A stretch of DNA of 64,000 nt from contig CAXIPT010000010.1 in the NCBI GenBank assembly GCA_964030475.1, positions 2,590,366-2,654,365 on the forward strand, written 5' to 3'. The notes under the pieces are model-generated. The model worked only from the letters and a program-made list of their open reading frames with translations. It did not search any database and was not told the DNA's origin. Shown here piece after piece: positions 1-12,147 of this stretch (its first letter is position 1; each line of letters starts with the position of its first letter). A program made the translations under genes and the position numbers. This DNA comes from Tethya wilhelma. Lineage: Eukaryota > Porifera > Demospongiae > Tethyida > Tethyidae.

Positions 1-146
1 GGGACACAATCATTATAATTATTGAAAGATGATGTCCAAGTAGCTATATATACTGGAAGCTTTGTGAAGTGTACAGATGGTATTAATATAAAAATTAATG
101 AACGTTATCTTGATTATGATATTTGAATATTGTTTTCTTTGGATAG

Positions 147-418
147 ACATGTTCTCACAAGTGAAACTCAAGAAAAACCTTCCAAAATGCACTTCCAATT
201 TGCACCTATACAGGCAGGTTGAAGGGAGAGGCACACTCAAAGAATTTGATGTAAGAATATTATGCTCACACATTATTTTTGTTATTAATATCAAAACTTA
301 TTTAATTTAATTTCAGCAAGGCGATGAGTTTCTCTGGAAGACCTCCAACATTGCCAGAAAGGTGCGTCGCGGAACAAGAGTCAAGAGCTCTGTCATGAGA
401 CTTTACCATGGCAAATGA
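147..418 (+). CDS. 3' terminal exons of an unrecognised gene (5' end outside window)
   Basis: Two exons can be read, 147-250 and 317-418, separated by a 66-base GT-AG intron. They join in phase 0 and end at a TGA at 416-418. The roughly 68 residues shown are basic near the end, with a run containing KVRRGTRVKSS and a final LYHGK. I do not recognise the family. The protein starts upstream of the window, so length and domains are unknown. AT-rich sequence with an AATAAA at about 615 follows and fits a 3' UTR. The exon structure is the only support; there is no recognised homology. Confidence 0.45.
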
Positions 419-903
419 ACACATATATGCATAGCTAGTAACATTTGACTCAGACTTTCATCAACAGGTATACTCAATCTATATGTTATCACTTAATCAT
501 TTATGTATGCTGTCACCTGCATGTATTTATTATGATGGGTCTCTCTGATTTGATTTTATATTTATAATACCCCAACTTATGTTAAATGTTTGATTTTTGA
601 AGTGATTTATAACAATAAAATTTTGTTGATTATAAGAGCAAAATTATACCCTGTGCATGTATATATGTGGTAACATTTTAATACTTATAAGTTAGACCTT
701 AATAAGACTATTTTCCACAAGTTGTATCACAAAAGTATCTTAATATCATAAACATTTTCTGCATTATTCAACCAATGTAAGACATGTTTTAGCATAATTC
801 ATTCAACCGCAAGACAAAGTGGTAAGACTAAATTCATACATAAATCAAACAAGCTATCGAGACATAATTAAGACACGATTGAGATATCTTATGGTGCAGT
901 AGT

Positions 904-936
<33 letters not shown>

Positions 937-2182
937 CATTTAATTCCAACTAATCCACAATAGAGCACAAAAAGTACATGGTTTTTTGAGGACAGGCTGT
1001 GTTTAAAGATGACATAATTATTGTGAATAAAAATTTATGTTTACTTCAACTATTGACAAAATTGCACTCACAGATGATGATATTCATCAAAGTATAAATG
1101 AAGATTTAACATTTGTTCATAAATATTTCAATATCCTTGACACTTAGAAGGCTTCTTTGGTTTTCACACTTTTTGTGACAATTGTAAGTTCATATCTTCA
1201 ATCGTATATATCTTCATATGCTACATTTTTGTCAGAGGACTGGTATAATTCTACATGTATATAGGTCCTGGAGACATTCGTGATCATTTCTAGAGTACGC
1301 CAGCCAAGAACTTCTTCAGTGCTGTAGATGTCTTACATGATTATTCCAAACACACACATAGACTGCGGACCGGGGGCCTTGGACAAATTTGTCCATCATA
1401 ATTATTCATTCTAAGTAGTGTTATGAATATTTTAATTACTGAAGCCTTCTAAGTGATCTTCCTAATAATAAGTCATTCATAAATCATTAATTATTCCCAT
1501 TATATATACATACAATAAGTTACATGACTATACATAAAAGAACAATGTCTACATAAAGCAGACACTTGTGGTATTATGTATATGCATTTCCATTGTAATA
1601 GTATTATTGGCAATTTCAAGAACCCAAACAATCATTGATAACGTGTTGCTCAGGTGGGTTAAAGGGTGGGAATTATAGGAAGAAGTTATGGCATATTAAA
1701 TTTTGGTTGTGAAGTAACGTTTTCAGAAAGTAGACTACAGGCTATAGGTATTATAACTGTACATGTAATGATGTTCACAAACTCATAAACATTTAATAAA
1801 ATTAATACATGTATACAATAATCGTTCTTTAATTTCTTTAATTTTTACTTGTTGCATGGGTACACACATCGTGATATCAATCAGATGTTCTTGTGAGTTA
1901 CGAGTTAAAGTACTGATAGATTTAATGTTCTGCTGGGACATGATGATTACATACTAGTATCTCACAAAGATTTCAGACAAAAGTATAAAATACATTGGGC
2001 GGACACTGGCAGAGATATTTGACACATTGGTAAGAAAACAGTATAGTCCTTTAGCATTCCTTTCCCTTTTCTTAGCCTCGTTCCCAGGCTCCTCCTTCGC
2101 GAATATTTTTCTTCTTCCTTATTTTCGAAGNAGTTAGTTAGTTGCTGCGTGGTAACAGATGCATTACATCCCTCTGCTATAG
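419..2182. other. Intergenic AT-rich region, no gene seen
   Basis: About 1.8 kb with no convincing exon. It holds a short CA microsatellite (about 905-933) and, at about 2078-2135, one arm of the foldback element family that starts AGCCTCGTTCCCAGGCT, interrupted by a single N at 2131. The stretch separates the unknown gene ending at 418 from the orphan terminal exon at 2183. Confidence 0.5.
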
Positions 2183-2251
2183 ATTCTCTCTGCTCTTCAT
2201 AAGGGTGAAGGTGATGGTGCGAACGAACATATAACACAACCTGTAAGATGA
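2183..2251 (+). pseudogene. Orphan terminal exon of a receptor-like PXK/SLOB pseudokinase gene
   Basis: An acceptor (TATAG) at 2182 is followed by 23 codons ending in TGA. The reading, with GEGDGANEH at its centre, matches the last-exon readings of the three downstream genes (GQGDKANKH, GGNDEANEH, QDDGANEH). No upstream exon of this copy is recognisable in 419-2182. The simplest reading is the remnant of a fourth family member whose body was deleted or lost in assembly, since a foldback element and a single N lie just 5'. A degenerate exon missed by eye is also possible. Confidence 0.55.
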
Positions 2252-2819
2252 CCTAAGCCATCAAAGAGACAACCATCATCATTAGCCTCACTGCTAGAGC
2301 TGCTCATGATCCTTCACTGCTTATCTCCTCTGAGCAGAACCATTAACTAGCTAGCTTGTGTACAGTGTAACTGCCTGGGATGTTCGTTTCTTACTAGTAT
2401 TTTATTATTTATATCTAAAAAGCTAAATAATAAAGTTCTATGGTTTGTCATGGATCATGGATCCTAGCTAGGTGTTGCTGGAGCTAGGTGTCTGGGGACT
2501 ACTGGTTGCAGTTCACATTACTAGAGAGTGAGACATACACATACACAGATATCATTATAGACAGAATGAGATAGAAAGAATTATGTAGTTATGGGGGTGG
2601 ATAATTTGGTTGATGTGTGATTGCAAGAGTATACAATAATCAATAATGCATGAGCAATCACAAAAAAACACGTACTATGATCATGATTGCATTCATGGTC
2701 ATGCCTTGGTCATGTGCAGCGGCGTGCGCCGAGGGAAGTCCCCCGAGAAATTCTCAGCAAACCTTTCAACTCGAACTCGTGTAAATCCCGTGCTATTTTG
2801 GAATAAACAAGATCTTAAG

Positions 2820-3847
2820 ATGGACGGCTCTGTGAAAGTTTTCGTTCTATTTCTTCTGTTTTGTACCATTACTACTATAGCGTGTGTTCCAATCCCTAAT
2901 ATTACTTCAATAACCTCGTCAAACTCACAGAATAAAGCTATTAATTGGTACAATTTTCAGCAGTGCTATACAAACGCAACAAAAGCCGAAGAAGAAGATC
3001 CAGTACGTGAGATCATCAAAATAATTTACTGTCAGAATGTATTATGAAACTGATACTGTTTTTGTTATTTGTTTTTGTACGCAGAGGTGCTGGGCGGCTC
3101 TTGTAGGAGTGCCGGGGTTTTTGCTTGTTGTGATCTTGCTTGCTGTTTGTATCGGGTGTGGATGTTATATTCGAAAGAAATGGTGGGTACAGTGCCGAAT
3201 GTGTCAACTTGATTTATTAATATACACCTGTTATGTTTTTGTATGAGCAGCTGTGTACATAAAGAAGTAATGGTGGTTAAAAAAATAATTATTAATCGGA
3301 CCAATGAAGAAACGACAGAAAGAGGTTAATTGGTCATATAAATTAAAACATCATCCTAAATCACTGAAGTTTCCTTTTTGGATTTCTTAGACAATGCTCG
3401 CTTGGCTACTGAGTACTACCTTCAACTAGCTAGCCAGAGACCCAAAGAGACAACTGGGAGGTCCGATAGAGTTAACTACCAGATGGAGGGAGACATGAGT
3501 GATATGGGTATAAGATTAAATGCATGTTAAAATTTTTATTTAAACCTCCATTTTGTATTGTTCTAGGAAGTCGTATGCAGAAGTACTGGTATAGAGCAAG
3601 CCCTCGTGGTCAGACATCAAATGTTGTGGTTACTAATGTTAGTATTATTGCTTGTAATGCTAATTCCTTGTTTAGCATTAATTTTTTGTGGCCTGTTATT
3701 GTTACAGGCTCCGCTACCAAAGCACTGTTCATTGTTGAAATTTGAAGGAGATGTGAGAGTTCTTGATCAGGGAATGGTTTCCAAACTCAGTGACTTGATG
3801 AAAATATTGAGAGAAGTATAATTATTATACAAAACAATGACAGTTTG

Positions 3848-3886
<39 letters not shown>

Positions 3887-5480
3887 NNNNNNNNNNNNNN
3901 NNNNNNNNNNNNNNNNNNNNNNNNNNNNNNNNNNNNNNNNNNNNNNNNNNNNNNNNNNNNNNNNNNNNNNNNNNNNNNNNNNNNNNNNNNNNNNNNNNNN
4001 NNNNNNNNNNNNNNNNNNNNNNNNNNNNNNNNNNNNNNNNNNNNNNNNNNNNNNNNNNNNNNNNNNNNNNNNNNNNNNNNNNNNNNNNNNNNNNNNNNNN
4101 NNNNNNNNNNNNNNNNNNNNNNNNNNNNNNNNNNNNNNNNNNNNNNNNNNNNNNNNNNNNNNNNNNNNNNNNNNNNNNNNNNNNNNNNNNNNNNNNNNNN
4201 NNNNNNNNNNNNNNNNNNNNNNNNNNNNNNNNNNNNNNNNNNNNNNNNNNNNNNNNNNNNNNNNNNNNNNNNNNNNNNNNNNNNNNNNNNNNNNNNNNNN
4301 NNNNNNNNNNNNNNNNNNNNNNNNNNNNNNNNNNNNNNNNNNNNNNNNNNNNNNNNNNNNNNNNNNNNNNNNNNNNNNNNNNNNNNNNNNNNNNNNNNNN
4401 NNNNNNNNNNNNNNNNNNNNNNNNNNNNNNNNNNNNNNNNNNNNNNNNNNNNNNNNNNNNNNNNNNNNNNNNNNNNNNNNNNNNNNNNNNNNNNNNNNNN
4501 NNNNNNNNNNNNNNNNNNNNNNNNNNNNNNNNNNNNNNNNNNNNNNNNNNNNNNNNNNNNNNNNNNNNNNNNNNNNNNNNNNNNNNNNNNNNNNNNNNNN
4601 NNNNNNNNNNNNNNNNNNNNNNNNNNNNNNNNNNNNNNNNNNNNNNNNNNNNNNNNNNNNNNNNNNNNNNNNNNNNNNNNNNNNNNNNNNNNNNNNNNNN
4701 NNNNNNNNNNNNNNNNNGATGGTGTGTGCAGGTTGGGTGGCTATGAGAACACACTCCTTGGCTACAGGTCTAGATTCTACAGGATGTGTGAGGAGCACTT
4801 GGAGCATATGGATGTGATTATGTTTGGTACGTGAGTTAGTCTACCACTATCTCCTCACAGACTCACCTTTGACCTCCTCCCACAGGACACCTGGTGTTTG
4901 AAATGAGCTGTGCCTATGAACTCACCACTCTAGCTCCAACTGGACAAGACTACCAGGCAGTGAGGGCCAGGGTTGATGGTGGGAGAGAGCTTGAAGAAGT
5001 GTTGCAGTACATCTTTGCTGGTGGCTTTCCTCACAGCATTCAAGATGTAGGTGATAACAATAAGATTTTTTACCGATAATTTAGTATACAGTTCCCTCTT
5101 TCTTTTTGGTAATATAGATTAAACTGCATAGGTTTTTTCAGTCACAGAAAACTGAGGGCCTTCTAAGCTGGGTAAGTCAATTCATTGTTTGTTAGCTAGA
5201 AATCATTATAGAAGTGAGTGATTCATTATTGGCTCAAATGATTGTGCAGAAATTTCGAGCGTTGCAGTTTGTTCGTAGATTTATTCCTGATTCCACCACA
5301 TCAAGGGTAGGTCATGCACTCTACATATAAAAATAGTATGTAAATGTGTTCATCACCTATCATTAGATGCTCACTGCTGTGAGGCGTGGTCAAGGTGATA
5401 AGGCCAACAAGCATGTAAAACCAGCACAGAAAAGACAGGAAGAACCCAGTCAATCTGATGACCGTATACTTGTTTCTTGA
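2820..5480 (+). CDS. Receptor-like PXK/SLOB-family pseudokinase, copy A (interrupted by N gap)
   Basis: The ATG at 2820 opens a hydrophobic signal peptide (VFVLFLLFCTITTIACVP) and a short ectodomain of about 40 residues with two N-glycosylation sequons. An exon near 3084-3181 carries one membrane span (GFLLVVILLAVCIGCGCYI) followed by RKKW. Next come the family juxtamembrane block (DNARLATEYYLQLASQRP) and SRMQKYWYRASPRG. The start of the kinase-like domain and its loop region are split by the gap 3887-4717. After it, DGVCRLGGYENTLLGY and FGHLVFEMSCAYEL follow, ending at TGA 5478-5480. The fold assignment rests on resemblance to PXK/SLOB; no DFG triad is present. The gap hides the exons equivalent to 10510-10900 of copy C. 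Probably a cell-surface signalling or scaffold protein; no ligand can be inferred. Confidence 0.75.
3845..4717. other. CA microsatellite and assembly gap inside copy A
   Basis: A CA dinucleotide run (about 3851-3886) leads straight into 831 N bases (3887-4717). The gap sits in the intron after the exon ending in ILREV and swallows the middle of the kinase-like domain. The true gap length is unknown. Confidence 0.95.
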
Positions 5481-5789
5481 AACTACAATAATTATTGATT
5501 GTGAAAATTTGTGATATGCTGAAAATGTGTTCAAGTAATCACATGCAGAATTTTGTGTTTATACTACTTAGTCTTAGGTATTAATTTAGTATACTTATAT
5601 TGTGTTAGTGTATCTGTGTGTGTGTAGTCTAGCTACTTTCGAATGTTTATTCAATTTGATGTGATTATAAATAATTATGCTAGCGAAGCACTTTTTGTGC
5701 ATGCATGGTCCATATGCGCGCGCATGCATTGCAGAGCGTAGGAGGGACCTCAGTCTGGTCCTGTACATGTATGAATTTGTTTTTCATGC

Positions 5790-8700
5790 TTGTTTGATGA
5801 TGGGTACTGCACGTTCAAATCATGGCTGTAAGACCTTCAAGTATGTTCTACTATTAATGTTATCCTATGGTTATGTCTCTGGAGGGCTAATAAGATGCCA
5901 ATTAATTGAACATTGCATTGTAATTGTGATGCGTAAAGCTCTCGTGCGCAAAGTAATTACTAGAAAGGGATTTTCCCGAACTGGTCGAGGTGCTCACTTG
6001 AACCATAGATAATCTACAACACAAAGTAATGGTAAGCTAGTATAACTTGCTGTACACTTTTTATGGCAATAATGACTTCATTTCAGGCAAGTTCTGCCAA
6101 TTGGACAGATGATAGGTATAATATTTTGGACTGCTTCAGGAACATAAGTGCAGTAGATAATGTCACTGTAAGTTGGGGAATTTGAATGCCGCATACAGTA
6201 TGCTCTTCTAGTAAGTTTTTCAATGTTTACAGTTGTGTCGTGGGTTCATATCAGGAGTGTCAATAGGAGGTGGACTCATCATACTAGCTGTGGTTTTGGT
6301 TGCTGTGGGTATCTGTTGTTGTGTGCGAAAGAAATGGTGAGATCGACTATAATTGTGTATGTTCAAAAAATTTAATAACTATTGCTTTATTTGCATGCTA
6401 TTATCTATTGCACACAGTAAAAAGGATAGACCTGATGGCTATCAGGAGATGGATAGAATTGTTAAACATAGATCCGATACTAGTAAAACTAGAAGCGGTA
6501 TATATATTCAACCATTGGCTGCACTTGCTCAGATTTATTATATGCAGCAAATCATTTTCTTAGACAATGCTCGGTTGGCTACAGACTACTACCTTCAACT
6601 AGCTAGCCAGAAACCCATGACAACAACTGGGAGGCCTAATAGAGTTGATTACCAGCGAGACAGAGACATGAGTGACATGGGTAAGGCAGTTTAGGCTAGT
6701 TGGAGTGAAGTGTTACCATGCTGGATGCCTGGTATCTCTGTTGTAGGAAGTCGTATGCAGAAGTACTGGTATGCTGCTAGTCCTCGTGGAGAAGCTGGAA
6801 ACAGGCGGGCTGTGGTTACTAATGTATAAAATATCTTAACAGATTGTCCCAAAAAATGATTAACAGCCTATTATGTTGTTCTCTGTTGTTAGTCTCCCAT
6901 GCAGACACTTGACAAAGACGGAGTTTCCAATCTCAATCACCTTATGGCAAAGCTGAGAAAAGTACATTGATCTGTAGGGATACTGTACTCTTAATATTGT
7001 ATTATTCATGACACACACACACCCTTAGCATCCCTTCCTCCACCCGATAGAAGAGATTGGTTACCTTGAGGACAGAAAACAGGTCATCATTATCCAACCA
7101 TTTGTGGAAAATGGATCTCTCAAAGACATGATTTATAGGGTATGTATAGTGCAAAGATACTTATAACTAAGATTAATTTTATCAGTAACTGTTATATACT
7201 TATCTCTTATTATAATACTATGGTGAAAATAATATTTAGTTTATGACCAAGTATATACGTGGCATTGTAGCTACTGAATTCCATCCATGTGTTCATATTT
7301 TAGTCCACACCTACTGAAGACTGGGCAAACAAGTACAGAGGTTCTGATCGTTCAGTTCGAGCTCCACCAGATGAACAATTTAGAGGTGGTTGTTGTTGTT
7401 TGCGTGGTAGGCACAGGTCCTTTCACCAATCCCTTCTTCATGAGAGTGGTATGCATTAGTTGTTACTGCATAGCGGGAAAGTTTCACGGTGTCAAACTTC
7501 CCTGGATCTCTCTAGTCAAACGTTTAACTTTCGCGGATGAGCTGTGCAAGCCCATACGTATTAAATGTTACGGAGAATTTTGCAGATAAAAACTTTTCGC
7601 GGATGGATCATGATCTGCGAAAACCATGAAAGTTAAACCCCGTGAAACTTTCCCTCTATATGGTTTCTGTAATTATAATTATCATATAATGTACATGTTG
7701 CAGCCTCGTCCCCAGGTTCCCCTTTGACCTTCACTCACGGAAAAGAGAAGGGTGAGTGAAAGTTCAAAGAGGAGCCTGGGGACGAGGCTAGGCCAATTGA
7801 GTATGGATCTCAAAACTAGTTTTTTTTTTCCTATCCAGTTTCTTTTAGCAATATAAGTGACAATCAAGAAGAGATAAGAGAAAGCCATAAATTGTTATCA
7901 GAAGCAGACATAGCCAAATATGGGTGGCAAATACTAGAGGTACTACATAATTATACGTAATTATATATACTGGCCAATCATAAAATTTATTTTGCTTTTT
8001 GCTCAATTACTTTTGCCCCTAGTACTACATATGGACATGTATCGCTATGTACTAAGAGCAGAATAAGTCTTAGTACGTGGTCTTGTATGCACTTGCAGCT
8101 TACATTGTGGTGAAGGTTTTCCAGTTCTCAATCACATGCATGTTGTTTCATAGTGTCACTTTGGTGTAATGTATGCTCCTTTATGCACAACTTTATAGGC
8201 TATGGTGTTTCTCTACAAGCAAGGTTTTCCTGTTCTTGGTCATGTTCAGAGTGGCAACATCTTTGTCCAGGATGGTGTGTGCAGGTTGGGTGGCTATGAG
8301 AACACACTCCTTGGCTACACGTCTAGATTCTGCTGGATATGTGAAGAGCGTTTGGACAGTACTAGTGTGGATGTGATTATGTTTGGTACGTGAGTTAGTC
8401 TACCACTATCTCCTCACAGACTCACCTTTGACCTCCTCCCACAGGACACCTGGTGTTTGAAATGAGCTGTGCCTATGAACTCACCACTCTAGCTCCAACT
8501 GAACAAGACTACCAGGCAGTGAGGGCCAGGGATGGTGGTGAACAGATTGAAGAAGTGCTGCATTACATCTTTGCCCCTGGCTTTCCACATAGCATTCAAG
8601 ATGTAAGTCAATCTATTTTAAGTGAATTGCTGTGTATAATGATAATAAATTTCATTAGATTAAAAGTCTGAAATTTTTTCAACCACAAACAACTCAAGAA

Positions 8701-9023
8701 CGATTATCTATCGTAAGTTAATTGATCAATATATGCAGTAACCATAATGATATAATTTTGAGTGAGTATTTACTAAATCTTGTGTCCGCACAGACGACAT
8801 TTAGAATGAAGAAAGGGGTCTGTGATTTAATTTCCAACTCTGCTAAAAAGGTCACTACCAAAACTTGAATCTTTAGATGATACACATTCAGTGCCACATG
8901 CAATGTTACATCTCTCTATAGATTCTCTCTTCTCTAAAAGAGGGTGGAAATGATGAAGCTAATGAACACAGAAGTTTAAAGCAACAAGCCATGGTGCCAT
9001 TGCCATTCAGCATTAACTCGTGA
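5790..9023 (+). CDS. Receptor-like PXK/SLOB-family pseudokinase, copy B
   Basis: The first exon is uncertain: a hydrophobic stretch (YVLLLMLSYGYVSGG) near 5840-5890 may be the signal peptide. Clear exons then give an ectodomain piece (ANWTDDRYNILDCFRNIS, about 6087-6168), a membrane span (about 6232-6336), a cytoplasmic linker (about 6418-6500), and DNARLATDYYLQLASQKP with SRMQKYWYAASPRG. The kinase-like domain follows: HPSLHPIEEIGYLEDRKQV, a helix ending YGWQILEAMVFLYKQGF, then GHVQSGNIFVQDGVCRL and FGHLVFEM. The catalytic HRD is GHV and the DFG is GGY, so activity is unlikely. The last exon (8921-9023) ends KEGGNDEANEHRS and then TGA. A foldback element and a TIR element lie in introns at 7478-7800. 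Family name is by resemblance to PXK. Confidence 0.75.
7478..7658. mobile_element. Short TIR element (GCGGGAAAGTTTCACGG ends)
   Basis: The left end ATAGCGGGAAAGTTTCACGG is inverted at the right end as CCGTGAAACTTTCCCTCTAT. The body is about 180 bp without coding potential and lies in an intron of copy B. It is a non-autonomous DNA transposon or MITE, possibly related to the GCGGGAAATTTTCG elements at 40.8 and 58.7 kb. Confidence 0.6.
7702..7795. mobile_element. Foldback MITE, AGCCTCGTYCCCAGG family
   Basis: A near-perfect hairpin of about 92 bp: GCCTCGTCCCCAGGTTCC at the left and GGAGCCTGGGGACGAGGC at the right, with an inner stem around the CTTTGACCTTCACTC arms. Related copies lie at 13203-13308 and 51719-51793, with single arms at 2078 and 14690. 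It sits in an intron of copy B. Confidence 0.75.
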
Positions 9024-9273
9024 AGACTATTATATGGTTGTACTATACATTGGTGAATGAATGACTGAATGGTCTAAATTTTTAGTTAAACTGAGTCCAT
9101 GGTTTTGTGTGTAGCACTTTGTTTTGGGAAAATGATGTGTACAGTAATAGCCTATCAGTTAGGGACTTCCCCTGGGAAATCCCCTTCCCACACTCCCACA
9201 TTCCATCCATGTATAGCCCTGATGTTAGCCACAATAAGGAAGGTATTTGCTATCATTGCAAGTTAAAACAAAC

Positions 9274-11729
9274 ATGGCTGCCTATCCATCAGCTGTACAT
9301 GTCCTAGCTGCTGCAGTTCTGTACTTGGGGTCAATTGGTAAGTTGTATCATTATTATCATCCATTGCTGTTTGAACAAGATGATTTATGAATCCATGTAA
9401 TGGCATGTATATACCTGTTGCAAGAGAAATATGATTTGCTATTTTAGGCTATGCTGGTTGTACGTCTGGTGATCCTGAAGCATCAGGCAATGGTAGTTTC
9501 GTTACCCCTAACAATGATGATGAGAAGCCAGATAACAATGAGGTAATCATTGTGTGTATGTTGTTTGATTCACGATTCATTAATTAAGTTAATTACTCTC
9601 GCTCCAATACATACTATATCAGTCCCTGTCAATTGGACTAGGCAGTGGTATACCAATATTGGTCATAGTCATTACAGTTGGTGTAATACTGGCAATATTT
9701 GCTCTTGTCAAGTACACTAAATATAAGTAAGTCCCATACATGCAATAAGATTCTTAGATATCCTATCGTATTATGTTATAATATAGAACTAAAAGGGTTA
9801 AAAAGAAAACCAACAAAATAATTGATGATCAAGTCAACGAAACAGTTGATAATGAAGTCATAGAAAGAGGTTAGTTTGGATGGTTCTAGTACGTACATAC
9901 CACATTGTCTCCATAGCTACATGTCTGACAATTGAACAAATTAATGCCCAGAGAGGATTCATAATTTTCTACACTTCATTATCTTAGAAAATGCTCGCTT
10001 GGCTACTAACTACTACCTTGAACTAGCTAGCCAGAGACCCAAGGAGACAACTGGGAGGACCAATAGAGTTGACTACTATCTGGATGAAGCCCTGTACAAC
10101 TTAGGTAGGGATTGAGACTGACAAACATGCAGAGTCAGAACTTTGAAAAAATGAAACCTCATTTTGTAGGAAGTCGTATGCAGAAGTACTGGTATTCTGC
10201 TAGTCCTCGTGAAGTAGCTGGAAAACAACAGGCTGTGGTTACTAATGTTAGTTATAGCAACTAAAAAAATTTGCGTGTACTCAAAAAAAACACTCCCCAA
10301 TGAACAGTGCCCTCTGCCAAGACTCTGTGCTTTCTTTAAAGAAGAAAAAGGGACTGGAAAGAGAATGATTGACAAAGAAACAGTTTCCAGCCTCAACGGA
10401 TTTATGGCATCACTGAGAGAAGTATGATGAGCTATATAATCATCATAATTATCAGAATAGACATTATTTGTACAAACAGGCTTGTGAGTAACATTATTTC
10501 ACACACACACAGCATCCCTTCATCCACCCGATAGAAGAGATTGGTTACCTTGACGACAGGAAACAGGTCATCATTATCCAACCATTTATGAAAGGAGGAT
10601 CTCTCAAGGACATGATTTATGGGGTGAGTTGTCATGCAACTGCACAGATGTACAAGCTTTTAAGTTAATCATTTTTGGTTAAGCATAGGTGAGCAATCCA
10701 AAAATTGAGTGGGCAGACAAGTATCCTGATGTTGGTAGAATTGCTCAAGTTGAATTCAAAATAGATGCTAAAGATGTGGCAAAATATGGCTGGCAGATAC
10801 TAAAGGTAAGAATTGCTTGTCAATTTCTTCAATCAATATGATACTGTATGGACTATAATACATGTACAGGCTATGGTGTTCCTCTATAAAAAAGGTTTTC
10901 CTGTTCTTGGTCATGTTCAGAGTGGCAACATCTTTGTCCAGGATGGTGTGTGCAGGTTGGGTGGCTATGAGAACACACTCCTTGGCTACAGGTCTAGATT
11001 CTACAGGATGTGTGAGGAGCACTTGGAGCATATGGATGTGATTATGTTTGGTACGTGAGTTAGTCTACCACTATCTCCTCACAGATTCACCTTTGACCTC
11101 CTCCCACAGGACACCTGGTGTTTGAAATGAGCTGTGCCTATGAACTCACCACTCTAGCTCCAACTGAACAAGACTACCAGGCAGTGAGGGCCAGGAATGA
11201 TGGTGGGAGAGAGATTGAAGAAGTGCTGAAATACATCTTTGCCGAAGGCTTTGCTCATAGCATTAAAGATGTGAGTCATTGTCACTGATCTCATTTACTG
11301 ATTTAAATTCCTTTGACTTGCTAGATAAAGAAACAAGGGTTCTTCCAATCAGCAAAACCTGAGAAGAAGTTTAAGATGAGTGAGGTATATGCCTGATTGT
11401 TGTTGAACTAATACTGTTTAAATTAAGTTTCATCCAGGCTTCTATACTTCTTCAGGTACAAAAGTTTCAAGTCAAGCAGTTCTTCAGTGGACTATTACCA
11501 GGTGCTTCTGATGCTGCTGCTAGAGAACAGGTTTAAATTTATATGCTGCATTGGCTGTTAATTACATGCAATGAGAATTATACTATCAATAATTTATTTA
11601 TTACAGATGTTGGCAGCAGTGAGAGATTGCCAAGATGATGGAGCCAATGAGCATGCTAGGCCAAAGGAGAAACGACCTCGGGCTAAACCAACCTCGGTAC
11701 CTCCTGATATGATTGGCAGTATTAATTAA
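9274..11729 (+). CDS. Receptor-like PXK/SLOB-family pseudokinase, copy C (complete)
   Basis: This is the only ungapped copy with a clear start. The ATG at 9274 opens a signal peptide (AVHVLAAAVLYLGSIGYAG), followed by a short acidic ectodomain of about 35 residues, a membrane span (PILVIVITVGVILAIFALV, exon 9623-9726) and a Lys-rich stop-transfer. The cytoplasmic part has DNARLATNYYLELASQRP-type and SRMQKYWYSASPR blocks, then a pseudokinase: HPFIHPIEEIGYLDDRKQV, GGSLKDMIYG, VAKYGWQILKAMVFLYKKGF, GHVQSGNIFVQDGVCRLGGY and MFGHLVFEMSCAYEL. PXK, as I know it, shows the same spacing with GHLHASN and CRLLDLE. HRD and DFG are absent and no glycine loop or VAIK lysine is seen. The tail is basic (KEKRPRAKP); stop TAA 11727-11729. 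PXK's PX domain is replaced by the membrane module. Confidence 0.8.
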
Positions 11730-12147
11730 TGCTGATAATACCCATGTCTAACTTATAACTGATTTTATAGAGAATGTTGTACTATTTTTGTGATATATAT
11801 ACTGCAGAACTATATATAAATTTTGTGAAGATATTATATAGATTCTTTGAGTGCATGTGATTAATAAAGTTTTAGTTTTTGGTATTATTATAAATATTAT
11901 AATGTAAGGAGTAAATCCCTGATAATTATATACAATTATCAACAAAGATAATTAACATAAACATACACACACATACACAAATCAATGCATGTAATAATAA
12001 TTCATGAAAATGGTAATGAGTCTGATATGTCTATAGCAGCCAGTACTAGTGAGTGAGTGTGTGTGAGAGGCAGTCATTGAGAGTGTGAGAGTGTGTGAGG
12101 ATCAGAACACAAACAGAATTAAGACATGGTGGACCCAGCTCCATCCA
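11730..12147. other. Convergent 3' intergenic region
   Basis: AT-rich sequence between the stops of copy C (+) and the UBE2Q-type gene (-). AATAAAG near 11865 may serve copy C as a polyadenylation signal. A GAGTGTGTGTGAGAG simple stretch occupies about 12048-12100. No gene is seen. Confidence 0.5.

Noticed and set aside
3767..4834. Long open frames through the N gap
   Set aside because: The N bases are merely read as unknown residues; they are not evidence of coding.
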